Origin: Flavobacterium sp.
GTDB lineage: Bacteria; Bacteroidota; Bacteroidia; Flavobacteriales; Flavobacteriaceae
Direction of reading: 5' to 3'
DNA length: 6,781 nt
Assembly: GCA_030150335.1 (NCBI GenBank)
Contig: JASLGC010000154.1
Coordinates: forward strand, 1-6,781
Shown here piece after piece: positions 1 to 4,874 of the stretch. Below the pieces are notes generated by a model that worked only from the letters and a program-made list of their open reading frames with translations, made no database searches and had not been told where the DNA came from. Every line of letters begins with the position of its first letter. Positions within the stretch are counted from its first letter, which is position 1. The position numbers and the translations under genes are program-made.

Positions 1-306
1 AGGTCTAAGCGCTCTCATGTCTGTTAGAATACCTTCGTGTACATCAAGGCCTAACTCTTCTAGTCTAATTCTTTTCCATTTGGCTAGTGAATGTACGACA
101 ACACCTCGATCATTGTTAAGAAACTTTACAGGAAAAGAGACTGCGCGCTCTACACCGTTTAAGTCATCATTGATTCCTGTTCCTTCATTTACGATCATAG
201 GAGATGAAATAGGGTACAAGTTCAATGTATTGCATAAGTTTTTAGAAAAGAAGTCTTTAACTAATGCAATTGATTTTTCGGTCTGTAAAATTTGTTTTTT
301 ACTCAT
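1..306 (-). CDS. asnA: Aspartate--ammonia ligase (asparagine synthetase A), N-terminal part
   Basis: AsnA makes asparagine from aspartate, ammonia and ATP (EC 6.3.1.1, AMP-forming) in the cytoplasm; its fold is related to class II aminoacyl-tRNA synthetases. I translated the minus strand from the ATG at 304-306, which gives 102 codons open to the window edge. The family is about 330-345 residues, so roughly 70% is missing beyond base 1. The visible part aligns by eye with E. coli AsnA: the GxxDxLxGxExAV segment (residues 44-55), the block VVHSLAKWKR (70-79), identical as I recall the E. coli protein, and EGILTDMRALRP (91-102; E. coli has EGLYTHMKALRP). The first Met fits the usual N terminus and no Shine-Dalgarno is seen. 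The start lies only 24 nt beyond the U-tract of an intrinsic terminator, so expression should depend on readthrough of that leader. Identification is confident; the active-site C-terminal part cannot be assessed. Confidence 0.95.
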   Translation of the reverse strand, partial: MSKKQILQTEKSIALVKDFFSKNLCNTLNLYPISSPMIVNEGTGINDDLNGVERAVSFPVKFLNNDRGVVVHSLAKWKRIRLEELGLDVHEGILTDMRALRP

Positions 307-330
307 GATATTTAGGTTTGATTATTTAAT

Positions 331-361
331 AAAAAAAAAGGCTCCTCAGAGAGGAGCCTTT
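331..361 (-). terminator. Intrinsic terminator in the asnA leader (attenuator)
   Basis: Read on the minus strand, an 11-bp perfect stem (AAAGGCTCCTC, 361-351, with GAGGAGCCTTT, 347-337) closes a 3-nt loop (350-348). The T run that begins with the stem's last three bases continues to 331, nine T in all. This is a textbook Rho-independent terminator, but it ends only 24 nt before the asnA ATG. No promoter fits between it and the gene, so it should act as a leader terminator for asnA and would also stop any readthrough from hflX. On the plus strand the hairpin is followed by TAAACGG with no T-run, so it points one way. Confidence 0.92.
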
Positions 362-418
362 AAACGGATAATGAAATAATATATAATTAACTTAAATCAT
401 TGTCAATAGCTTCCCTCT
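350..418 (-). promoter_or_regulatory. Candidate antiterminator pairing in the asnA leader
   Basis: Minus-strand bases 418-414 (AGAGG) and 411-409 (AGC), inside codons 22-25 of the leader ORF, are complementary to 354-350 (CCTCT) and 357-355 (GCT) in the 5' arm of the terminator. Together they give 8 Watson-Crick pairs with a 2-nt bulge (413-412), and using them would break the terminator stem. A weak competing pairing of the earlier leader bases 458-453 (TTCTCT) with 418-413 (AGAGGG, two G-U pairs) could serve as the anti-antiterminator. The pairing segment starts about 17 nt downstream of the last codon of the Asn cluster, so a ribosome stalled there should leave it free. The pairings are seen in the sequence; the switching is inferred and no folding energies were computed. 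Confidence 0.6.
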
Positions 419-482
419 TCAAATCGTAAACACAATTCAAATTATTATTATTAGAGAAATTATTGTTCAATGATAAATACAT
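387..482 (-). CDS. Asn-rich leader peptide of asnA (31 aa)
   Basis: A short minus-strand ORF runs from ATG (480-482) to TAA (387-389). The peptide begins MYLSLNNNFSNNNNLN: Asn occupies codons 6-8, 11-14 and 16, that is 8 of 11 consecutive codons, with a ninth Asn at codon 28. Of the nine Asn codons, eight are AAT and one is AAC. The rest of the peptide is unremarkable (it includes a Lys-Arg-Glu-Ala stretch and ends Asp-Leu-Ser). It is preceded by a plausible promoter about 20 nt upstream and followed, 25 nt after its stop, by the terminator that precedes asnA. By analogy with the trp, his, leu and thr leader peptides of enteric bacteria, its role would be cis-acting: ribosomes stall on the Asn codons when charged Asn-tRNA is scarce and so allow transcription into asnA. 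No clear Shine-Dalgarno is seen, as is normal in this phylum. An AT-rich spacer could yield Asn codons by chance, but placement, density and target gene argue against that. Confidence 0.8.
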   Translation of the reverse strand: MYLSLNNNFSNNNNLNCVYDLKREAIDNDLS

Positions 483-506
483 ATAATCAGCTTTTTAGCA
501 ATAGTG

Positions 507-535
507 TAAAAATAGAAAAAATATTATTACCTCAA
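507..535 (-). promoter_or_regulatory. Putative Bacteroidota-type promoter for the asnA leader
   Basis: On the minus strand a TTG (535-533) is followed after 18 nt by TATTTTTA (514-507), which matches the Bacteroidota -7 consensus TAnnTTTG except for its last base. Transcription would start near 500-503, giving about 20 nt before the leader-peptide ATG. The surrounding DNA is very AT-rich, so chance matches are likely; the position makes this the best candidate. Confidence 0.4.
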
Positions 536-568
536 GTTACTTTATAAAATTATTTATAAACAAATGTT

Positions 569-1801
569 CTATTCGCTGTCAGATGACTCAATTAAGTGGT
601 CATAATCAGGGAATAAAAAGTTGTTATAAGGGAATCGAGTTACATGAATCTCTCTTGCAGTTTCATATAATTTCTTTCTAAATTCCTCAAAATTGTCTTT
701 GTTCGTTGCAGAAATAAAGATTGCTTTATTCTCTCCAACTTTGTTCATCCACGTTTTTTTCCACTCTTCAATAGTGTAGTGACGTGATGTGCGTTCTGTG
801 ATTAAATCATCTTCTTCGATAACCTCTGGCTTATAAGCGTCTATTTTATTAAACACCATAATAGTCGGTTTATCATCACTTTTGATGTCTTTTAAAATTG
901 AATTTACAGACTCAATATGGTCTTCAAAGTCATGGTGAGAAATATCTACTACGTGTAATAATAAATCTGCTTCTCTAACTTCGTCTAAGGTACTTTTGAA
1001 TGATTCAACTAACTGAGTAGGTAATTTTCTAATGAAACCTACAGTATCAGATAGCAAGAAAGGCAAGTTTCCGATAACGATTTTTCTTACGGTAGTATCA
1101 AGTGTAGCAAACAATTTGTTTTCTACGAACACTTCACTCTTACCAACGGCATTCATTAAAGTAGATTTACCAACGTTTGTGTATCCAACTAAGGCTACAC
1201 GCACCATAGCACCTCTATTACTTCTCTGAGAAGCCATTTGCTTGTCGATTACTTTTAGCTTTTCTCTCAACAAGGTAATACGGTCGCGAACAATACGTCT
1301 ATCTGTTTCAATCTCTGTTTCCCCAGGACCACGCATACCAATACCCCCTCTTTGTCTTTCTAAGTGAGTCCACATTCCAGAAAGACGTGGTAGTAAGTAT
1401 TGAAATTGTGCAAGTTCAACTTGAGTTCTTGCATAAGATGTTTGTGCTCTTTGTGCGAATATATCTAAGATAAGATTGGTACGGTCTAATACCTTACAAT
1501 CTAATAATCTTGAAATGTTTTTTTGTTGAGCAGGTGTTAGCTCATCATCAAATATTACGGTATGAATATCGTTCTCTACAATGTAATGGTGGATTTCTTC
1601 CATTTTCCCTGTACCTACAAAGGTCTTAGGATTTGGCTTTTCCATTTTTTGTGTAAAGCGCTTATATACTTCTCCTCCTGCTGTATACGTCAAAAACTCT
1701 AACTCATCTAAGTATTCAGTAAGTTTTGACTCATCTTGATCTTTTGTAACGATACCAACGATTACAGAACGTTCAAAATTTATTTCTTCTCTATCAATCA
1801 T
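569..1801 (-). CDS. hflX: GTPase HflX (ribosome-associated, Obg-HflX superfamily)
   Basis: HflX binds the 50S subunit and in other bacteria splits stalled or hibernating 70S ribosomes under stress, using GTP. This protein has 410 residues from the chosen start, normal for the family. Seen in order: the N-terminal HflX domain with FDDELTPAQQ (84-93), DRTNLILDIFAQRA (106-119) and the hallmark RGPGETEIETDRR (157-169); a helical linker; then the G domain with G1 GYTNVGKST (206-214), G2 TLDTTVR (233-239), G3 DTVGF (252-256), G4 NKID (318-321) and G5 SAT (364-366). All nucleotide-binding motifs are intact. An in-frame ATG 21 nt upstream (1820-1822) would add MYYNIVY, but it overlaps a perfect -7 box (1820-1827), so the Met at 1799-1801 is preferred. 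The gene ends 86 nt before the asnA leader ORF. No strong terminator of its own is visible, only a weak all-A/T palindrome at 541-560. No hfq neighbour is seen, unlike in enterics. Confidence 0.95.
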   Translation of the reverse strand: MIDREEINFERSVIVGIVTKDQDESKLTEYLDELEFLTYTAGGEVYKRFTQKMEKPNPKTFVGTGKMEEIHHYIVENDIHTVIFDDELTPAQQKNISRLLDCKVLDRTNLILDIFAQRAQTSYARTQVELAQFQYLLPRLSGMWTHLERQRGGIGMRGPGETEIETDRRIVRDRITLLREKLKVIDKQMASQRSNRGAMVRVALVGYTNVGKSTLMNAVGKSEVFVENKLFATLDTTVRKIVIGNLPFLLSDTVGFIRKLPTQLVESFKSTLDEVREADLLLHVVDISHHDFEDHIESVNSILKDIKSDDKPTIMVFNKIDAYKPEVIEEDDLITERTSRHYTIEEWKKTWMNKVGENKAIFISATNKDNFEEFRKKLYETAREIHVTRFPYNNFLFPDYDHLIESSDSE

Positions 1802-1819
1802 ATAAACTATATTATAATA

Positions 1820-1827
1820 CAAAATTA
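1820..1827 (-). promoter_or_regulatory. hflX promoter -7 box
   Basis: The minus strand reads TAATTTTG, a perfect match to the Bacteroidota -7 consensus TAnnTTTG. It sits 18 nt upstream of the preferred hflX ATG (1801), so transcription should begin about 13-15 nt before that ATG. No TTG lies at the expected -33 position, so this is half a promoter by sequence. Confidence 0.55.
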
Positions 1828-1969
1828 GTAAAAATGTTATACTAATCCGGTATTATTTAGTTTACTGTGTCTTAAATCTTTAAAACAACAGAATAGGAAC
1901 GTGAATATTAGATAAATAAACGAGCATTTAAGAATTAATTAAGTCTTTAGCTATTTGTTTTTCAGTATC

Positions 1970-1996
1970 TTGGTCTAAATTGTTACGGTATATTTA
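1970..1996 (+). promoter_or_regulatory. Weak candidate promoter for the Ser-rich secreted protein
   Basis: TTG at 1970-1972 and TATATTTA at 1989-1996 resemble the -33 and -7 boxes, but the spacing is only 16 nt and the last base is off-consensus. It would give a leader of about 40 nt. A purine-rich AAAAGGA at 2026-2032, 6 nt before the ATG, is the nearest thing to a ribosome binding site. The rest of the 1828-2038 spacer shows no ORF or hairpin that I can support. Confidence 0.25.
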
Positions 1997-2038
1997 TTGC
2001 TATTGCTAATAAGTATTATTAATTGAAAAGGATAAAAC

Positions 2039-3397
2039 ATGAAAACACTACACTATATAGCCTTGTTATTTCTAACACTTAGTTTCTCCTTGTCTTATGG
2101 ACAAAGAACAGTGGTAAAGGCTAATAACTATGACGTTAGCGATAATTTAGACCTACAAGCAGTAGCCTCTATTTTTGGAGAATCGTCCGATTTAGCTGAC
2201 TTTGAGTTTAGGCTAAACGATCCTTATTTGAGAATCAATAACCTTGACCTTAACGGGGATGGGTATGTAGATTATCTACGTGTTGTAGAAGTAATTGAGG
2301 ATAGAACGCACTTAATCGTGATTCAGGCAGTTCTTGGGAAAGACTTATTTCAAGATGTTGCAACAATTGAAATAGAAAAAGACAAGCGTAAAAAAGTTGT
2401 CTATATGCAAGTAGTTGGAAACTCTTATTTGTATGGAGCAAATTATATTTATGAACCTGTGTATGTAAATACACCTCCGATGTTTAGCTTATTCTGGGGA
2501 GTTTCTTATAGACCATATCATTCATCGTGGTATTGGAACTACTATCCTGATTATTACTATGGATACGCACCGTATTCTACAGGACGTTATGTGTCTCATG
2601 TTCACGTACACATTAACCAAAGCAATAATTATTTCTATCGCCCATATCGCTATAGTAGTAGAGCAGAGCGTATGTATCCTAACGTAAGACAGGATTATTA
2701 CGAGCGTCAGAATCCGAATAACTCATTCCGTACGCGCTATGGAGATAATAATTATTACAATAGTTACGACTTGTCAAGAAGTAGAAATTCAAGAAGTGAA
2801 TACTCGAGTAATGGAAGTAGTAATTACAATCGTGGCAATAGCAGAAGCGAATATTCGAGCAATGGAAAAAACGATTATAAAAGAGGCAATAGCAGAAGTG
2901 ATTATTCAAGTAGTAACTCAAATAGCTACGACAAAGGTAATAGTAGAAGCCAGTACGCAACAAGTGGTAGCGGAAGTTACAACAGAGGTAATAGTGGAAG
3001 TAAATCAGATGTAAATTCAAATTCATCTAATAGTCGCTCAAGCTATTCTACTGGTAATTCTTCAAGTTCATCAAACTATAACAGAGGAAACTCTTCTTCA
3101 AGTAATTCTAACTCTTCTTCGAATAGCAGTTACAATTCATCAAGTAGAAGTGGTTACAGTAGAGGTTCTAATAGCAGTTATAGCACATCTCCGAGCAGTT
3201 CTTCTTCTTCTCGATCAAGTTATAGCAGAAGTAGTAGTTCGCCAAGTAGCAGTACTAATAGTAGCTATTCAACAAGATCAAGTAGCAATTATGGAAATAG
3301 CTCATCAGGTTCAAGTAGATCGTCATATTCTACACAACCTTCTTCATCTTCATCGCGCTCAAGCTCATCTTCATCAAGATCGACTTATAGCAGATAA
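2039..3397 (+). CDS. Secreted protein of unknown function with Ser/Asn/Arg/Tyr-rich repeat tail
   Basis: I do not recognise a named family. The 452 residues fall into four parts. (1) A Sec signal peptide at 1-22 (Lys-3, then a hydrophobic core) with likely cleavage near SYGQ; there is no lipobox Cys, so the protein should be exported. (2) A folded-looking domain, about 23-145, containing DLNGDGYVDYL (70-80), an Asp/Asn-rich loop like EF-hand or VCBS calcium loops (D70, N72, D74, D78), although the usual Glu at position 12 is Arg-81. (3) An aromatic stretch, about 149-205, unusually rich in Tyr and Trp, with an HVHVH motif (187-191). (4) A low-complexity tail from about 240 to the end made of Ser, Asn, Arg, Tyr and Gly, beginning with four 17-residue repeats and ending as nearly pure Ser with Arg and Tyr. 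The protein appears to contain no Cys, and I see no type IX secretion C-terminal domain. The first Met is supported by the signal peptide and the AAAAGGA upstream. A surface, periplasmic or matrix role is only a guess. Confidence 0.85.
   Translation: MKTLHYIALLFLTLSFSLSYGQRTVVKANNYDVSDNLDLQAVASIFGESSDLADFEFRLNDPYLRINNLDLNGDGYVDYLRVVEVIEDRTHLIVIQAVLGKDLFQDVATIEIEKDKRKKVVYMQVVGNSYLYGANYIYEPVYVNTPPMFSLFWGVSYRPYHSSWYWNYYPDYYYGYAPYSTGRYVSHVHVHINQSNNYFYRPYRYSSRAERMYPNVRQDYYERQNPNNSFRTRYGDNNYYNSYDLSRSRNSRSEYSSNGSSNYNRGNSRSEYSSNGKNDYKRGNSRSDYSSSNSNSYDKGNSRSQYATSGSGSYNRGNSGSKSDVNSNSSNSRSSYSTGNSSSSSNYNRGNSSSSNSNSSSNSSYNSSSRSGYSRGSNSSYSTSPSSSSSSRSSYSRSSSSPSSSTNSSYSTRSSSNYGNSSSGSSRSSYSTQPSSSSSRSSSSSSRSTYSR
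2786..2989 (+). repeat. Four 51-bp in-frame tandem repeats (17 aa each)
   Basis: Units lie at 2786-2836, 2837-2887, 2888-2938 and 2939-2989. They encode NSRSEYSSNGSSNYNRG, NSRSEYSSNGKNDYKRG, NSRSDYSSSNSNSYDKG and NSRSQYATSGSGSYNRG. The common pattern is N-S-R-S-x-Y near the start and Y-x-(R/K)-G at the end. Units 1 and 2 are closest at the DNA level; 3 and 4 have drifted. A fifth, decayed copy may start at 2990 (NSGSKSD). The unit is a multiple of three, so gain or loss of copies would keep the frame. Confidence 0.9.
2990..3394 (+). repeat. Low-complexity Ser/Asn/Arg/Tyr-coding tract
   Basis: About 135 codons, mostly Ser (a mix of AGT/AGC and TCA/TCT codons) with Asn, Arg, Tyr, Gly and Thr. 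Recurring short motifs are S-R-S-S-Y-S, N-Y-N-R-G and runs of four to six Ser. The mixed Ser codons show that the tract is not a simple recent microsatellite and that the peptide composition appears to be what is conserved. The bias leaves other frames open by chance. Confidence 0.85.
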
Positions 3398-3437
3398 GAT
3401 TGAACTTTATTTAGCAAACAACAATTAGTATCAATAG

Positions 3438-3473
3438 AAAAGGGCGAGGTAGATTATCTACTTCGCCCTTTTT
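3438..3473. terminator. Bidirectional intrinsic terminator between convergent genes
   Basis: A 16-bp stem (3438-3453 with 3457-3472, one G-U pair) has a GC-rich core, AGGGCGA/TCGCCCT, and a 3-nt loop TTA. On the plus strand it is followed by a T-run (TTTTT then G); on the minus strand the mirror A-run gives TTTT then C. It lies 40 nt after the stop of the plus-strand Ser-rich gene and 16 nt after the minus-strand nuclease stop, so it should end both transcripts. Confidence 0.9.
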
Positions 3474-3489
3474 GTATGTTGTCTTTAGA

Positions 3490-4278
3490 CTATTTGAAGA
3501 TCTCATTAAGAACTTTTGCTAAGCGCAAACCTCCTTTTAGCAATTGATTTTCAACATCATCTTTATGATTAAAATGATATTTGTAGCTCAATGATTCTTG
3601 AGACTCTACACTGTCGTAAATCTTATTTGCCATTGTATATGAATCGTAGATCCAATCAGCAATACCTCCTTCAGTAATTTGCTTGTTATAAGCCTTTCCG
3701 TGTACATCTAAAACTGTAGCATACTCAGTATAGCTATATTTATCAAAGTCAACTAAAGAAGAATCCCAGATACTATGTAAGTTTGTTGGTTTTCTAAACC
3801 ACTCTAATTTAACGCGATTTCCACCTAAATCATCTGCTCTACCAATGTGTAACGGTTGGTGTGCATCTCCGATAATGTGGATTAAGAAGTACAAATTCTC
3901 TTGTTTTTTAGCAAGAGGTAAGTTTTTATCTTTCAGTTCTTCAATCAAGATTAAAGCTCTTTTATACAAGTTTTTATCAGTAGAATTAGCTAATTCTTGG
4001 TCAAAAGCCTCACGATCTAAGTTACCTGCTAAGTTGATATAATGCCAGCTATCAGAGAATTTCCAAGTAGGATCAGACTTCAAATAGTCAGGCCAGTTAG
4101 CCCAATAAGCCAATTGTTGATCTCCGATGATTTGTTTTAATTGTTTCTTTGCTTTCTTAGAAAGGTTTCTTTCAGCAAGCTCAGCTACTACTCGGTGTCC
4201 AGTTGTACCCCAAGCAAATACATTAGCAGTTTGTAAAGTGAATAACGCTGCTAATAAAAAGTAAAGTATTTTTTTCAT
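3490..4278 (-). CDS. Secreted S1/P1-type zinc-dependent nuclease
   Basis: This family cuts single-stranded DNA and RNA and often removes 3'-phosphates, using three zinc ions; bacterial members act outside the cytoplasm. The protein has 262 residues with a signal peptide cleaved after VFA (residue 22), which exposes Trp-23 as the mature N terminus, as the family requires because that residue binds zinc. The zinc ligand set can be matched to P1 nuclease: W23, H28 (WGTTGHR), D64 (WPD), H79 (WHY), H134, D138 and H144 (LIHIIGDAHQPLH), H168 and D172 (NLHSIWD). All nine are present, so the enzyme should be active. I see no Cys, so the disulfides of the fungal enzymes are absent. It starts 5 nt after the thioesterase stop codon and is presumably co-transcribed with it. 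A likely role is scavenging of phosphate or nucleosides from extracellular nucleic acid, which is inference. Confidence 0.93.
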   Translation of the reverse strand: MKKILYFLLAALFTLQTANVFAWGTTGHRVVAELAERNLSKKAKKQLKQIIGDQQLAYWANWPDYLKSDPTWKFSDSWHYINLAGNLDREAFDQELANSTDKNLYKRALILIEELKDKNLPLAKKQENLYFLIHIIGDAHQPLHIGRADDLGGNRVKLEWFRKPTNLHSIWDSSLVDFDKYSYTEYATVLDVHGKAYNKQITEGGIADWIYDSYTMANKIYDSVESQESLSYKYHFNHKDDVENQLLKGGLRLAKVLNEIFK

Positions 4279-4283
4279 AATAT

Positions 4284-4796
4284 CTATTCGTTAAATAACG
4301 CTTTTAATTCTGTAGCATCAGATGGTTTCATTTTACCTGCAATTACAAGGCTCAATTGTTTACGTCTTAATGCCCCAACATAACGTTCTTTTTCAATATC
4401 TGTTTCAGGGATAATTTCAGGGATAGAAACAGGATGTCCTGTATCATCTACGGCTACAAAAGTATAGATAGCTTCATTCGCTTTCTTTTTGATACCAGAT
4501 TCACGGTCTTCAATCCACACGTCTAAGTACACTTCCATAGAAGAGTTAAACGCACGAGATATCTTTGCTTCTACAGTAACAACACTCCCAAGAGGGATAG
4601 GTCTATTAAAAGCTACGTGATTTACAGATGCCGTAACGCAAACGCGACGTGAGTGTCTTCTTGCTGCGATACCAGCTGCTCTATCCATACGAGCTAATAA
4701 CTCTCCACCAAACATATTGTTTAACGGGTTTGTTTCTCCTGGTAGAACAAGGTCAGTCATCAGTGTAGCTGATTCTGAAACTAATTTTGCTTCCAT
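4284..4796 (-). CDS. Acyl-CoA thioesterase, hotdog fold (YciA/BACH type)
   Basis: Hydrolyses acyl-CoA to free fatty acid and CoA in the cytoplasm; the chain-length preference cannot be read from the sequence. At 170 residues it is one hotdog domain of usual size. Seen: NPLNNMFGGELLARMDRAAG (23-42), the conserved N-x-x-FGG...MD signature in which Asp-38 on the central helix is the expected catalytic residue; the strand VTASVNHVAFNRPIPLGSVV (54-73), corresponding to the V-x-F-x-x-P-x-x-x-G-D-V region of YciA; and ANEAIYTFVAVDDTGHPVSIP (106-126), the family's A-x-(T/N)-x-(A/T)-x-x-(F/Y)-V-A-V-D block. A short charged C-terminal helix follows. The first Met lies 14 nt after a perfect -7 box, which supports this start. 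It is the first gene of a probable two-gene unit with the S1/P1 nuclease; the functional link between the two is not obvious. Confidence 0.92.
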   Translation of the reverse strand: MEAKLVSESATLMTDLVLPGETNPLNNMFGGELLARMDRAAGIAARRHSRRVCVTASVNHVAFNRPIPLGSVVTVEAKISRAFNSSMEVYLDVWIEDRESGIKKKANEAIYTFVAVDDTGHPVSIPEIIPETDIEKERYVGALRRKQLSLVIAGKMKPSDATELKALFNE

Positions 4797-4810
4797 TTAT
4801 TTCTTTTCGA

Positions 4811-4818
4811 CAAATATA
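4811..4818 (-). promoter_or_regulatory. Thioesterase promoter -7 box
   Basis: The minus strand reads TATATTTG, a perfect TAnnTTTG match, 14 nt before the thioesterase ATG. The start of transcription should be about 8-10 nt before the ATG. The expected -33 position (around 4838-4840) falls inside the preceding terminator stem and is GGG rather than TTG, so the upstream half is missing or unusual. Confidence 0.5.
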
Positions 4819-4830
4819 GACACATTAAAC

Positions 4831-4861
4831 AAAAAATCCCGAAACTTTCTGTTTCGGGATT
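4831..4861 (-). terminator. Intrinsic terminator after the HU-CCDC81/SPOR gene
   Basis: Read on the minus strand, AATCCCGAAAC (4861-4851) pairs perfectly with GTTTCGGGATT (4845-4835) around a 5-nt loop, and six T (4836-4831) close the signal. It lies 13 nt after the stop of the gene at 4875-5813 and ends 34 nt before the thioesterase ATG, so it separates two transcription units on the same strand. Confidence 0.92.
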
Positions 4862-4874
4862 AATGTTTAACTAT

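Noticed and set aside
17..379. Plus-strand ORF of 120 codons
   Set aside because: It lies opposite asnA and extends through the terminator hairpin; the translated product resembles nothing, while the minus strand clearly encodes AsnA.
331..482. Riboswitch or T-box in the asnA leader
   Set aside because: No T-box consensus element or known aptamer layout was seen; the Asn-rich ORF with terminator explains the region better.
541..560. A/T palindrome as the hflX terminator
   Set aside because: An 8-bp stem of only A-T pairs with no clear T-run after it is too weak to call.
1032..1229. Plus-strand ORF of 65 codons inside hflX
   Set aside because: Antisense shadow of the HflX G domain, with no promoter or recognisable protein.
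2786..2989. Tandem repeats as a CRISPR array
   Set aside because: Units are contiguous, 51 bp, in frame and coding, with no spacers between identical repeats.
2250..3428. Several alternative-frame ORFs over the Ser-rich gene, on both strands
   Set aside because: Low-complexity Ser/Asn codons leave other frames open; the products are compositionally odd and lack starts with support, whereas the main frame has a signal peptide and in-frame repeats.
3845..4042. Plus-strand ORF of 65 codons inside the nuclease gene
   Set aside because: Antisense shadow of a gene with all nine zinc ligands intact.
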